Positions 16,257 through 25,292 of a stretch of 64,000 bases of DNA are shown here, one piece after another. Both the position numbers and the translations under genes were made by a program. Position 1 is the first letter of the stretch. Each line of letters begins with the position of its first letter. The DNA is taken from positions 1 through 64,000 of the forward strand of contig JBILGM010000002.1 of the NCBI GenBank assembly GCA_044351045.1. The letters are read 5' to 3'. The DNA comes from UBA6136 sp044351045 (GTDB taxonomy: Bacteria; Pseudomonadota; Gammaproteobacteria; Methylococcales; Methylococcaceae). The notes under the pieces were generated by a model. The model saw nothing but the letters and a program-made list of their open reading frames with translations, ran no database searches and was not told where the DNA came from.

Positions 16257-16348
16257 GTCGGCGTAGTTAACGGGCCCGTGGCAGGTTTGATCATTATAAT
16301 GGTGGCTTGGCTAGCAGGATGCTCGCCACCCCTTTTGGATGCAACGCG

Positions 16349-17827
16349 ATGAATGACTCTCTCAATCCCCAACTGACCAAGGGACTGATCAACCAGTATC
16401 CCCTCATTTATGTTCAAAGCCGAGAAGAGCAACGGCTGGAGCGTCAGCTCAATCAACTCTCTCGACTGCATTACGGGGATGATCGTCCCATCCTTGAGTG
16501 GAGCGCGGCCCAGGGGCTGACTGGAGATGACACGCTGACCGATCCACTTGAGGTGATTAGCGCCATACGAAAGGCTGAGACGCCTTGTTTCTTCCTCCTG
16601 CGGGACCTCCCCGCTCTGTTTGCCGATAATCCGGTCTTGGTCAGGGCGCTGCGCGATCTTTATCGTGACCTCGCTGGGAAGAACTGCTTCGTGTTCCTTT
16701 CGTATCCGGGTCTTTTGCTGCCGGAGGAGTTGAAGGGTCAATTATGGCTGGTTGATCTGGGGATGCCGGGCGGGGATGAGATCCTGGCCTATCTCAAGGC
16801 TGTGCTGGTCGCGGAAGGGAAGGGGAGCAGTGTTGATGAAGACTGGTATCAGCAGTGCGCTACCGCCATGAAGGGGCTCACACTGGATGAGGTTCGTCAC
16901 TTGATCCATGGCTGGTCCAGTGAGAACCGTTTCGATCTCGAAACGGTTTTGCCGGATATCTATGCCGACAAGACGGCGGCTCTGCAGAAGGAGGGCTGTC
17001 TGCAGTTCATGGCCAAGAGCATTCAGGTGGATCAGGTGGGCGGTCTGGAGAATCTGAAGGAATGGGTGATGGGCCGTAAAGCCCTCTTCAGCCGCCAGTC
17101 ATTTCAGACGGGTATTCCGATGCCGGCGGGCATTCTCTTCATGGGGATCAGCGGTTGCGGTAAAAGTATGGCAGCCAAGGTCATTGCCAGCGCATGGAAT
17201 CTGCCGCTGGTTCGACTGGACATGAACCTTGTGATGTCCGGCGCCTTCGGTTCGCCGGAATATGCCTTCGATCGCGCCCTTCGCACCGCTGAAAATATAT
17301 CGCCGCTGGTGCTCTGGATCGATGAAATGGAGAACAGCTTCGGCTATGACAGCATGTCGGGAACCACCGGCGGCAGCAGTAGCATTTTCTCCAGCTTCCT
17401 GACCTGGATGCAGGAAAAACCGCCGCAGGTGTTCGTGGTGGCGACGGCAAACCGTATCGAAAAACTCCCGGCTGAAGTCATTCGCAAAGGCCGCTTCGAT
17501 CAGTTGTTTTTCCTCGATCTGCCGAGCGATGAAGAGCGGCGTGCAATCTTCCGGATTCACATTAAGGCCTATGGGGCGGACCCGGAGACGTTCAATATGA
17601 ATTTGCTGTCCATCGTTACCAAGGACTGGAGTGGTGCGGAGATCGAGCAGGCCGTCAAGGCGGCGCGCATTCATGCGTTTCAGGAAGGGCGGGTATTCGA
17701 TGAAAAGGACATTACCTATACCTCGGCGCGGATGGTTCCGTTATCCCGCACTATGGAAGAGCAGATCAAACACCTGCGGCAATGGTCGCAGACGCGCGCT
17801 ACCCCCGCCTCCAAGAAAGCGGCCTGA
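16349..17827 (+). CDS. AAA ATPase, Ycf46-like
   Basis: About 492 residues from ATG 16349, chosen because conserved-looking sequence starts at MNDSLN. The N-terminal half (LIYVQSREEQRLERQL, a RecA-like degenerate domain) precedes a complete AAA module: Walker A MGISGCGKSMAAK, Walker B VLWIDEME, sensor VVATANRIEKLP and arginine-finger region IRKGRFDQLFFLDLPS. The arrangement resembles chloroplast/cyanobacterial Ycf46, linked to carbon-concentration control there; in proteobacteria its role is unknown to me. The protein appears soluble. It is divergent from uvrC and followed by a terminator hairpin, so it seems to be monocistronic. Confidence 0.8.
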   Translation: MNDSLNPQLTKGLINQYPLIYVQSREEQRLERQLNQLSRLHYGDDRPILEWSAAQGLTGDDTLTDPLEVISAIRKAETPCFFLLRDLPALFADNPVLVRALRDLYRDLAGKNCFVFLSYPGLLLPEELKGQLWLVDLGMPGGDEILAYLKAVLVAEGKGSSVDEDWYQQCATAMKGLTLDEVRHLIHGWSSENRFDLETVLPDIYADKTAALQKEGCLQFMAKSIQVDQVGGLENLKEWVMGRKALFSRQSFQTGIPMPAGILFMGISGCGKSMAAKVIASAWNLPLVRLDMNLVMSGAFGSPEYAFDRALRTAENISPLVLWIDEMENSFGYDSMSGTTGGSSSIFSSFLTWMQEKPPQVFVVATANRIEKLPAEVIRKGRFDQLFFLDLPSDEERRAIFRIHIKAYGADPETFNMNLLSIVTKDWSGAEIEQAVKAARIHAFQEGRVFDEKDITYTSARMVPLSRTMEEQIKHLRQWSQTRATPASKKAA

Positions 17828-17913
17828 CGGGCCGGAAAAAACAGGGGGCCAATGTCGCGGTGCCTTTGCTAAGATAAATATCCACGGGTAACTGTGCCAA
17901 TACCCAACCATTC

Positions 17914-17939
17914 CGGCGTCCCGCTTGGGGCGCCGTTTT
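17914..17939 (+). terminator. Intrinsic terminator after the AAA gene / before gltX
   Basis: CGGCGTCCC (17914-17922), loop GCTT and GGGGCGCCG (17927-17935) form a 9-bp GC-rich stem with one G-T pair, followed by TTTT. It lies about 90 bp after the AAA stop and only 20 bp before the gltX start, so it could also act as an attenuator in a gltX leader. Confidence 0.75.
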
Positions 17940-17958
17940 CATTTTCAGGACCTTCGTT

Positions 17959-19362
17959 ATGACTATTCGCACCCGATTCGCGCCCAGTCCGACCGGCTAT
18001 CTTCATGTCGGCGGCGCCCGCACTGCGCTTTTTTCCTGGCTCTATGCCCGCAAGCATGGCGGAACTTTCGTGCTGCGCATCGAGGATACCGACCTTGAGC
18101 GCTCAACGGCAGAATCGGTCAACGCCATACTGGAGGGAATGACCTGGCTGGGGCTGGAATACGACGAGGGGCCCTTCTATCAGACTCATCGGTTTGACCG
18201 CTACAAGGCGCTGATTCAGCAACTTCTCGATGAAGACAAGGCCTACCACTGCTATTGCAGCAAAGAAGAACTGGACGAAATGCGCGAAGCGCAGATGGCG
18301 CACAAGGAGAAGCCTCGTTATGACGGACGATGCCGTCATCGAACCGAACCGAGGGAAGGCGTCAACCCCGTCGTGCGTTTCCGTAATCCGGATGATGGAG
18401 CCGTGGTGATAGATGATCAGGTCAAAGGACAGATCATAGTGCGCAACAGCGAATTGGATGATCTGATCATCGCGCGTTCCGATGGGTCGCCTACCTATAA
18501 CTTCACGGTGGTCGTCGACGATCTCGATATGCGAATTACCCATGTTATTCGGGGCGATGACCACGTCAACAACACCCCACGCCAGATCAATATCCTCAAG
18601 GCCTTGGGTGCGGACCTGCCGAAATATGCGCATGTCCCCATGATTCTGGGTGCTGATGGAGCGCGTTTGTCAAAACGACATGGCGCGGTCAGCGTGATGC
18701 AGTATCGCGATGATGGTTTCCTGCCTGAAGCCGTGCTCAATTATCTTGTCCGGCTGGGCTGGTCGCATGGCGATCAGGAGATTTTTTCTCTGGATGAAAT
18801 GATTGAGCATTTTGATGTGCCGGATATCAATCACTCGGCTTCCACGTTCAATCCGGACAAGCTGCTTTGGTTGAATCATCATTATCTGATGCATGGCGAT
18901 CCCGTTCACGTATCACACCATTTTCGCTGGCACCTGGGTCGGCTCGGGATTGACCCCACGGAGGGGCCTGATCCGGTTGACGTCGTCAAGGCGCAGCGCG
19001 AACGGAATAAAACACTGGTTGAAATGGCAGAAGCCAGTGCCTTCTTCTATCGCGACTTTGATCAATATGATGAAAAAGCGGCCAAAAAAAACCTGACGCC
19101 CGATGCCATTGAGGGTCTCTCAATGTTGCGGGACACCCTGGGAGCACTTCGTCCTTGGGTAAGGGAGAGCATTCATGACATTATCGCCGCCACTGCAGAA
19201 GCACTGGACATGAAGATGGGCGGGATTGCGCAGCCATTGCGCGTGGCCGTTTCGGGAACCTCCGTTTCCCCCCCCATCGACCTGACCCTTGAGATCCTTG
19301 GGCAGGAAAAGACCCTCTCACGTATCGATCAGGCATTGGCCTGGATCAGAAAAAAAGGCTAG
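17959..19362 (+). CDS. gltX: Glutamyl-tRNA synthetase
   Basis: A 467-residue class I aminoacyl-tRNA synthetase. The N-terminal signature reads APSPTGYLHVGGARTALF (the HIGH-like motif is HVGG) and the second signature is RLSKRHG. It charges tRNA-Glu with glutamate, and a tRNA-Glu gene lies only 137 bp downstream after tRNA-Ala, so enzyme and substrate RNA are neighbours. Length fits bacterial GluRS. A hairpin immediately upstream might regulate it. Confidence 0.96.
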   Translation: MTIRTRFAPSPTGYLHVGGARTALFSWLYARKHGGTFVLRIEDTDLERSTAESVNAILEGMTWLGLEYDEGPFYQTHRFDRYKALIQQLLDEDKAYHCYCSKEELDEMREAQMAHKEKPRYDGRCRHRTEPREGVNPVVRFRNPDDGAVVIDDQVKGQIIVRNSELDDLIIARSDGSPTYNFTVVVDDLDMRITHVIRGDDHVNNTPRQINILKALGADLPKYAHVPMILGADGARLSKRHGAVSVMQYRDDGFLPEAVLNYLVRLGWSHGDQEIFSLDEMIEHFDVPDINHSASTFNPDKLLWLNHHYLMHGDPVHVSHHFRWHLGRLGIDPTEGPDPVDVVKAQRERNKTLVEMAEASAFFYRDFDQYDEKAAKKNLTPDAIEGLSMLRDTLGALRPWVRESIHDIIAATAEALDMKMGGIAQPLRVAVSGTSVSPPIDLTLEILGQEKTLSRIDQALAWIRKKG

Positions 19363-19405
19363 ACAGGTTCGAATCATTTCTTTAACATTCGCGGTTCAAC
19401 GTTGC

Positions 19406-19481
<76 letters not shown>

Positions 19482-19499
19482 ACAACGTGAATGCGTTCC

Positions 19500-19575
19500 G
19501 TCCCCATCGTCTAGAGGCCTAGGACATCGCCCTTTCACGGCGACGACAGGGGTTCGAATCCCCTTGGGGACGCCA
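19500..19575 (+). tRNA. tRNA-Glu (TTC)
   Basis: A 76-nt cloverleaf: acceptor GTCCCCA pairing with TGGGGAC, anticodon loop CTTTCAC (anticodon TTC), T-arm AGGGGTTCGAATCCCCT and encoded GCCA. It follows tRNA-Ala in one apparent transcript. Confidence 0.96.
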
Positions 19576-19638
19576 CTAAATTGGCAGGTAAGCGGTTGTG
19601 AAAGATCCGCTTGAAACACCTCGCTGAATTTGCAAAAC

Positions 19639-19663
19639 AAGCTGCCAACTGGCGGCTTTTTTT
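19639..19663 (+). terminator. Intrinsic terminator after the tRNA pair
   Basis: AAGCTGCC, loop AACT, GGCGGCTT form an 8-bp stem (one G-T pair) followed by a run of seven T. It should end the gltX/tRNA transcript about 60 bp after tRNA-Glu. Confidence 0.85.
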
Positions 19664-19713
19664 GTTTCTGCCGAATGCTCTGGCATCTTCTTACATCGAT
19701 ATTCAGGGAATAT

Positions 19714-20085
19714 ATGACACAAATACCTGCGCTCACACGCGCGATCGAACTGCTCGGCGGCAAGGGCCGTACCATGAATCTTTTGGGTATCTCGGAAGCC
19801 CACCTGCTCCGGTGGATGAAGGGTGCGGATATCCCTGCGGACATCGCAACCAAAATCGAGGAATTAACCGAAGGTAAAGTCGATGCCCGCGAATTGGCCG
19901 AGCCGGACTATGGGCGACTGCCGCTTGAAATTGGCCGCTGTCTGGGTGAACACAAGTCAGTCGGTGTCTGTGCCGAGCGTGAATCCTGCTGGCGTTATAT
20001 CGCCAGAGAGGACTTGGGGGCCGCAACGCCGTTTTATTCCCACCTCTGCCAGAAGGGTACTGATCAGAAGCTCTCTCCGCTCTGA
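19714..20085 (+). CDS. Cro/YdaS-like helix-turn-helix protein, 123 aa
   Basis: From the ATG at 19714 (CAGGGAA just upstream) the N-terminal 60 residues read as a Cro/YdaS-type helix-turn-helix: ALTRAIELLGGKGRTMNLLGISEAHLLRWMKG, then IPADIATKIEELTEGKVDARELAEPDY. The C-terminal half (about 65-123) has three cysteines and no motif I know. It may be a regulator derived from a phage or mobile element. It lies between the tRNA-Glu terminator and its own terminator hairpin at 20138, next to the restriction locus, so it may control an element that once used this site. No partner toxin or repressor is adjacent. Confidence 0.6.
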   Translation: MTQIPALTRAIELLGGKGRTMNLLGISEAHLLRWMKGADIPADIATKIEELTEGKVDARELAEPDYGRLPLEIGRCLGEHKSVGVCAERESCWRYIAREDLGAATPFYSHLCQKGTDQKLSPL

Positions 20086-20137
20086 CAAGGAGTGAAGAGG
20101 ACCGATGGCGTAACAGCCGACTGTGTCATTGCTCAAC

Positions 20138-20165
20138 ACTGGACGGGGTTGCCCCGTCCAGTTTG
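20138..20165 (+). terminator. Strong hairpin after the HTH gene
   Basis: ACTGGACGGGG (20138-20148) and CCCCGTCCAGT (20152-20162) form a perfect 11-bp stem with a 3-base loop, followed by TTT. It lies about 50 bp after the HTH gene stop and in front of the end of hsdR on the other strand. Confidence 0.75.
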
Positions 20166-20314
20166 CGAACGCAACAAATCGCTTTCCCGCTGTTCGCGCC
20201 TAAAAATGCGGACTCATCAACCTTTGCCTTTTGATACATCACGCCTTGATCGCCAAGGCTGATAGATAATCCCGCCAGCCGACCTCTCATTGACTAAGAC
20301 CCTGATGCCGTAAC

Positions 20315-23300
20315 TCAGGCATAAATTCCCGCGTTGCGCTCTGGATAGCTCTCATACACATGCTCGAAGACTGCCGAGCACGTCTGGTTGCAGAGTTCCT
20401 GCGTGTAAGCCCGGGGCAGGCCACTATCGAGGGTGTCTTCGATGCTCAGTTTTAACTTCGACCGCGCCGCCGTGTTTTGCCTCCAGTTGATAATCAGCAA
20501 CCCCTTAAGCCGCGTCAGAAGTTCGCGGGCGACCTTCTTCACCTCGGCGCGTTCCTCGGAAGATAGATCGGGTGCTGGCCGCGTCAGGATGTCGAAGATG
20601 ACCAGCTCTTCCTCGCTCATGTTCTCCCGTACATGGCGTTGTTGCTCGTCGTTCAGGCTGGTGGAAAGAGCCAGAAGCTCGCCGTAGAGCGCCTCGATGG
20701 TGGCGCTGCCAGCGTTGTAACTCTCGATTAGCGCCTCAAATTTTTCCAGGAAGTCTGTGCGCGTCCGGTTCAACTGGATCATCTTTCCCAGTTGGGCGCG
20801 GATCGCGGCCTTGAGCACTTCCAGGTCGGTGTTCTTGTGCTTGGATTCCTTGAAGCGCTGAGCCAGCGCCTCGAAGTTGATCTTCGACAGGTCGAGCGCC
20901 GGTGGACCGGATTCGCCGATTGCATGGCCGGTGATGGAGTCATCAAGCAGGCCATTGATCTGCCCCATTATCTGCGAGATGTCCGGCGGATTCGGGTTCA
21001 GCCGGGCACGAATGGCCTCGGCCAGCGTCGTCAGGCAGGCGACCTGGCTAGCGAACTCAAGTGCCGACGGGTCGGGCTTCACGGCCCGGTAGAGCGTGCC
21101 GATCCATCGCTCGTGTGCCAGAAAGTCACGACGCAGAGGATCAGGGGAAATCAGCGCGTTCATGCCATCCTGGATTTGCGACAGACGCTCCATGCTGCCG
21201 GCCGTCGTCGCTTCGATGTCGGCCAGCGATACACCATGGGCGGCACAGAAAACGGTGCTATCTAGAACCGACTGGCGCAATGTTTCGACCAGTTGCTGCT
21301 TGTCTTTGACCGGGCTCTTGCCGTCCTTGCCGGCCCCGTAGATGGCCAGCGCTTTTTCCAGTGAGGCGAAGACGTTGGCGTAATCGACGATGACGCCGCT
21401 GTGCTTGCCGGGAAAAACCCGGTTGGCGCGGGCAATGGTCTGCATTAGCGTGTGGTTGCGCATCGGCTTGTCGAGATACACCGTCGAGCAGCTCGGGGCG
21501 TCGAAACCGGTCAGCCACATGGCGCAGACGAAGACCAGACGCAACGGGTCTTCGGTGTCCTTGAACTTTTCATCCAGCCCCGGCTGCGAGTCGTTCATGC
21601 GCTTGCGGTGCGGTTCGATGTCGAGGCCCATCGCCTGCATCTGCTTGATTTCGTTCTGCCCCGGAGAGACGATCACCGCCATGTCGGTGCTGGTCAGCAC
21701 GTCCAGCCGTTGCTTTAACTCGGCCATGCGCAAGTCGCGTCGCGCCTGTTCGGGCGTCATGCCTCCACCCGGCTGGTAATGCAGATCGCCCAGTTCCTTC
21801 TGTACCCGCGCCGTTTCCGCCGCCCAATGCTCCTTGACTTTATCGTGCATGCGCAGCGCGGTGGCCTTGTCGATCGACACCACCATCGCCTTGCCGACGA
21901 AGCCTCTGCCCAGGAAGTGCCGCACGATGTCCTTCGCCACGGTCTCCAGCCGGTCGTCGCGGGTGATCAGGTGATATTGCCGCCCCAGCACCTTCTCCAG
22001 CTTGGCCTCTTGATCGGCGTCGAGGTCGGCATCCTCGATCAGGCGATAGATATCTTCGTTCAGGTCGGGATTGACGAGCTGCAGTTCCGGCGTGCGGTTC
22101 TCGTAGAACAGCGGTACGGTGGCGCCGTCTTCGATGGACTGCTGAAAGTCGTAGATCGAAACGTAGTCGCCGAAAACTTCCTTGGTGCGTTCTTCGCCGG
22201 CAATCAGCGGCGTGCCGGTAAAGGCCAGGAACATTGCCTTGGGCAGCGCGGCGCGCATGTTGAGTGCCAGCGTGTCATACTGTCTGCGGTGCGCTTCGTC
22301 CGTCAGCACGATCACGTCGGAGCGGTCGCAGAGCAATTCTGGCGTCTGGAACTTGTGCACCAACGTAAAGACGTAGCGATGATTGCCGCGCAGCAGTTCG
22401 CGCAAGTGGGCGCCGCTAGCCGCATGACATGCGTTGCCTTCGGCTTGGCTGACCGCGCCCGTGGTCTTGAAGGTCTTGGCGATCTGGTCGTCGAGTTCCA
22501 CGCGGTCGGTGACGACCACGAAGGTCCAGTTGCCGGCCAGCTTGCGCAGCACCTTCTGCGCGAAGAACACCATCGAGAAACTCTTGCCGCTGCCCTGCGT
22601 CTGCCAGAACACGCCGCCGCGCCCGTGGCCGAGCTGGCGGGCTTCCAGCATCGAGGCGATGGCGTTATTGACCCCGAGATACTGGTGGTTCTGGCCGAGA
22701 ATCTTGACCAGCCCGGCCTTGTGCTCGGAGAACAGCGTGAAGTTCTCCACCAAGTCGAGCAGGCGGGTCGGATCGCAGGTGCCGCGCAGCATCACTTCCA
22801 GCGACACGCGGCGCGGTTCGTCCTCGCGCTCGATGCGTTTCCACTCGACCCAGCGGCCCCAGTCGGCGGTCAGCGAGCCGACGCGGCTGTCGGTGCCATT
22901 GCTGGCAATGAGCAGCACGTTGCTCCAGAACAGCGCCGGAATCTGCTGCTTGTAGTGGGTGAGGTTTTCGTCGAAGGCGGCGCGGGCCGGCACGCCGGGT
23001 TTCTTGAGTTCGATCACCACCCAGGGCAGGCCATTGACGAAGCCGACCAGATCGGGCCGGCAAGTGTAGAGGGTGCCGGTCACGCTGAACTGGCTGACCA
23101 GCAGGAAGTCGTTGTTCTCGGGATTCTCCCAATCGACCACGCGCAGGCGTTCGGTCTTTTGCCCGCCATGCTCGCGGTCGGGAACGGACACCGTGATGCC
23201 TTCCTTGAGCAGCCGATAGACCTCGCGGTTGGCGGCTTCCAGACTCATTGCCAAGCGGTCGCGGGTCAGTTCATCAACGGCGTTACTTATCGCTTCCATT

Positions 23301-23488
23301 GGCAGCATTGGGTTGAATTTGCGCAGAGCAGCATGCAGACGTTCAACCAGCACCACCTCGCCTTTTGTCTCGCGCCCCAGAGTACCGCCCGCGCCGAAGG
23401 TTTCCTCCATCGCCGACACCGTCGACCAGCCAAGCGTGGCAAACAGGGCGATGGCGGGTTGGTCTTCGGAGTAGGCGTGGGCGCTCAT
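20315..23488 (-). CDS. hsdR: Type I restriction endonuclease, motor and nuclease subunit
   Basis: The 1057-residue protein is a full-length HsdR, which translocates DNA with ATP and cuts it away from the recognition site. Seen in order: PD-(D/E)xK-type nuclease (Asp146 in RPDLVGF, then IELKKP with Glu160 and Lys162), helicase Walker A QTQGSGKS (about 296-303), DEAH box (397-400), LAFTGTPL (422-429), motif VI-like QTIARANRVFPGK, and a helical C-terminus binding HsdM. All motor and nuclease residues seem intact. It is the last gene of the hsd operon, 3 bp after hsdS, which is frameshifted, so this subunit may have no specificity partner. Confidence 0.95.
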   Translation of the reverse strand: MSAHAYSEDQPAIALFATLGWSTVSAMEETFGAGGTLGRETKGEVVLVERLHAALRKFNPMLPMEAISNAVDELTRDRLAMSLEAANREVYRLLKEGITVSVPDREHGGQKTERLRVVDWENPENNDFLLVSQFSVTGTLYTCRPDLVGFVNGLPWVVIELKKPGVPARAAFDENLTHYKQQIPALFWSNVLLIASNGTDSRVGSLTADWGRWVEWKRIEREDEPRRVSLEVMLRGTCDPTRLLDLVENFTLFSEHKAGLVKILGQNHQYLGVNNAIASMLEARQLGHGRGGVFWQTQGSGKSFSMVFFAQKVLRKLAGNWTFVVVTDRVELDDQIAKTFKTTGAVSQAEGNACHAASGAHLRELLRGNHRYVFTLVHKFQTPELLCDRSDVIVLTDEAHRRQYDTLALNMRAALPKAMFLAFTGTPLIAGEERTKEVFGDYVSIYDFQQSIEDGATVPLFYENRTPELQLVNPDLNEDIYRLIEDADLDADQEAKLEKVLGRQYHLITRDDRLETVAKDIVRHFLGRGFVGKAMVVSIDKATALRMHDKVKEHWAAETARVQKELGDLHYQPGGGMTPEQARRDLRMAELKQRLDVLTSTDMAVIVSPGQNEIKQMQAMGLDIEPHRKRMNDSQPGLDEKFKDTEDPLRLVFVCAMWLTGFDAPSCSTVYLDKPMRNHTLMQTIARANRVFPGKHSGVIVDYANVFASLEKALAIYGAGKDGKSPVKDKQQLVETLRQSVLDSTVFCAAHGVSLADIEATTAGSMERLSQIQDGMNALISPDPLRRDFLAHERWIGTLYRAVKPDPSALEFASQVACLTTLAEAIRARLNPNPPDISQIMGQINGLLDDSITGHAIGESGPPALDLSKINFEALAQRFKESKHKNTDLEVLKAAIRAQLGKMIQLNRTRTDFLEKFEALIESYNAGSATIEALYGELLALSTSLNDEQQRHVRENMSEEELVIFDILTRPAPDLSSEERAEVKKVARELLTRLKGLLIINWRQNTAARSKLKLSIEDTLDSGLPRAYTQELCNQTCSAVFEHVYESYPERNAGIYA

Positions 23489-23491
23489 GGA

Positions 23492-24734
23492 TTAGGCCGC
23501 CTCGATCTCGATCTGACCGGAGAGCAATCGCGGCAGCAGAAGGTCGCGTGTGCGGCGGAGGTTTTGAACCTGCTGACTGAGTGTGGCGATTTCCGAGTGA
23601 AGTGGCTCGAAATGCTTGGTGGCCGCTTCAACTACCAATGGCGGGGGACAGACAAATTCAATGCCTTGCATGTCCTCCTTCGTCACCGAGGCAAAGATGG
23701 CACCGTTACCCATCATGTCGTCTTTGGTGAAGCGGTTGCGCAGTTGCTCCCATAAAAACGCTTGGCTGCCTTCGTTGTGCCGAATTGCCGACAGGCCCCG
23801 CCCCAAGATGATCTTCTTGTTGGCGATGTTCATTCGCCCCACAGGGGCACGTACGCTAAACAGGATGTCGCCTGCTTCTGCGATATGACCCTCAGCGGTA
23901 CAGAATAATCGGTCGGTCGGAAATCGGTCGCCAAAATTCGTGACCCCTTGATGGAAAGGTTCTCCATCACCTGTCTCGTTGTAGAACTCTGACTTCGGCG
24001 ACTGCCCCATTGTGAGCCGACAGACGTCCTTGAGCTTCTTCACACTCCAGCCCTGCGGAATCTCGCCGAGGGAGGAAGCGACGCGGCGGTGGTTTTCGTG
24101 GCCGGGGAAGCGGAAGTTGACATACCACTCGCGGTAGAGGGCGCGGGCCATCGACTCCAGAATCTTGACGCGCCGCTGGCTGTTCTCGATGAGTTCGTCG
24201 TAGGCCGACAGAATGCCCGCGATGCATTGCTGGACGGGGAGTGGGAAAGGGGGACTTCTATGCTCTCAACTTGAGATGGACTCACATTGGCTTGGCTGGC
24301 GGCGCCGTGAGCCTTCATGGCAATTGCGTGCAAAGTTTCCTGTTCGCTTAGCGCATAAAAAAGGAAACTCGGGTCGCAACGACTTCGGTCTTTGACGATT
24401 AATTTCCGGCGCGTTGGTTGAGTAAACACCGAGGCAAATCCGCTGCGTGTCGCGCAACGCGTCCAACCACCGAGTTTGGTTGCGTAATGTGTGAACCTGT
24501 AAGCGAGATTAGAACGTCACCGCTTTTCACGTGAAAGCGATCTGGAATGCTCAGGTACTTTTCGTCGACGCGGTCAGCGTCGGATAGATCAACAAAACCG
24601 ACACGAATGTTCTTAATCTTGATAACCGAGATGCCTTGCCCTCTGAATTCGCTACTCTTGAAAGAGTAGCCTGAGATTACGTTGGCAACATCGCCTAATG
24701 GTTTCTTGAGCCAGCCATTAGCAATTTCAGACAT
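23492..24734 (-). pseudogene. hsdS: Type I restriction specificity subunit, two frameshifts
   Basis: The full protein can be rebuilt across three reading frames. The first piece (from ATG at 24734) is target-recognition domain 1: MSEIANGWLKKPLGDVANVISG to about CLLNQRAG. Near 24402 the frame shifts at a short A-run to KLIVKDRSRCDPSFLFYALSEQE through QVESIEVPL. Near 24245 it shifts again at a C-run to PVQQCIAGILSAYDELIENS, then LESMARALYREWYVNFRFPG and recognition domain 2, ending in LRRTRDLLLPRLLSGQIEIE. Both shifts equal a single missing base in a homopolymer, so either the gene is inactive, or it is slippage-prone, or the consensus has errors. HsdS sets the DNA target for both methylation and cutting. 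Confidence 0.85.
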
Positions 24735-24934
24735 CAGTACGCCCCCAGAAACCCCGCCACATTCGCGGTAAGGGTCTGCTCCGGCGTCAAACCCATCGGG
24801 TGCGCCAAAAGCTTGAGCACCTCACGACGCACCTCTTCGGCAGAAATCGTCTCTACCAACCCGAGGTCAAGTTCTTCTGAACGGCGCAGGGCCTCCTGAA
24901 GCCATGCCTCGTCGATACGCGTCGAGTCAGTCAT
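24734..24934 (-). CDS. Small hypothetical protein within the hsd operon, 66 aa
   Basis: The start is ATG at 24934 and the stop overlaps the hsdS start by one base (TGATG), while its start overlaps the end of the PIN toxin gene by 8 bp, so it is tightly built into the operon. The product is acidic and helical (IDEAWLQEALRRSEELDLG, ISAEEVRREVLKLLAHP) with no signal or membrane segment. I do not recognise a family. It could be a second antitoxin-like factor or an hsd accessory protein; position alone suggests co-expression. Confidence 0.55.
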   Translation of the reverse strand: MTDSTRIDEAWLQEALRRSEELDLGLVETISAEEVRREVLKLLAHPMGLTPEQTLTANVAGFLGAY

Positions 24935-25292
24935 GTTTGAGTTCCAGTGATTGGCACCGCACGTCGGGGAGCGCCAGCAATCGCTGATCGTTGGTCAGCA
25001 AGGTGGCATCACGCGCCAGCGCGCTGGCGGCGATGATGGCGTCGGGCAATCGTAGACGGTGCTCACGTCGCAATCGGATGGTGTGTTGTTTGACCTGACT
25101 ATCGAGTTCGATGATGCCGATGTCTGAGAGGAAGGCGTCGAGCCATGTTTGCTGGGCGGCATCGAGGCCGCGAAAGGAGAGGAGTTCCAGTTCGGTGATC
25201 GTGGAAATGAAGTATTCGCCCGGTGGCAGAGGCTGACGAAGCTGCCCCTTTTGCAGGTAGATCACGGCATTGGTGTCGAAGACCGCCTTCAT
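24927..25292 (-). CDS. PIN-domain toxin (VapC-like)
   Basis: The 121-residue product starts MKAVFDTNAVIYLQKG, containing the first active-site aspartate of PIN ribonucleases, and has ITELELL (the conserved glutamate) and RLRLPDAIIAASALARDATLLTNDQRLLAL with the later acidic residues (PDAIIAA, TNDQRL). All core PIN residues are present, so it should be an Mg2+-dependent RNase. I chose ATG 25292 because it overlaps the antitoxin stop as ATGA; an ATG two codons earlier is possible. It lies between hsdM and hsdS, an unusual place for a toxin. Confidence 0.88.
   Translation of the reverse strand: MKAVFDTNAVIYLQKGQLRQPLPPGEYFISTITELELLSFRGLDAAQQTWLDAFLSDIGIIELDSQVKQHTIRLRREHRLRLPDAIIAASALARDATLLTNDQRLLALPDVRCQSLELKHD

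Noticed and set aside
21779..23755. Open frame of 658 codons opposite hsdR and hsdS
   Set aside because: It is a codon-bias shadow of hsdR in the other direction, rich in His/Gln/Val without motifs.
23492..24151. hsdS as a shorter independent gene starting at the ATG at 24151
   Set aside because: The residues before that Met (QQCIAGILSAYDELIENS and on) are conserved HsdS sequence in the same frame, so it is the middle of a broken gene and not a true start.
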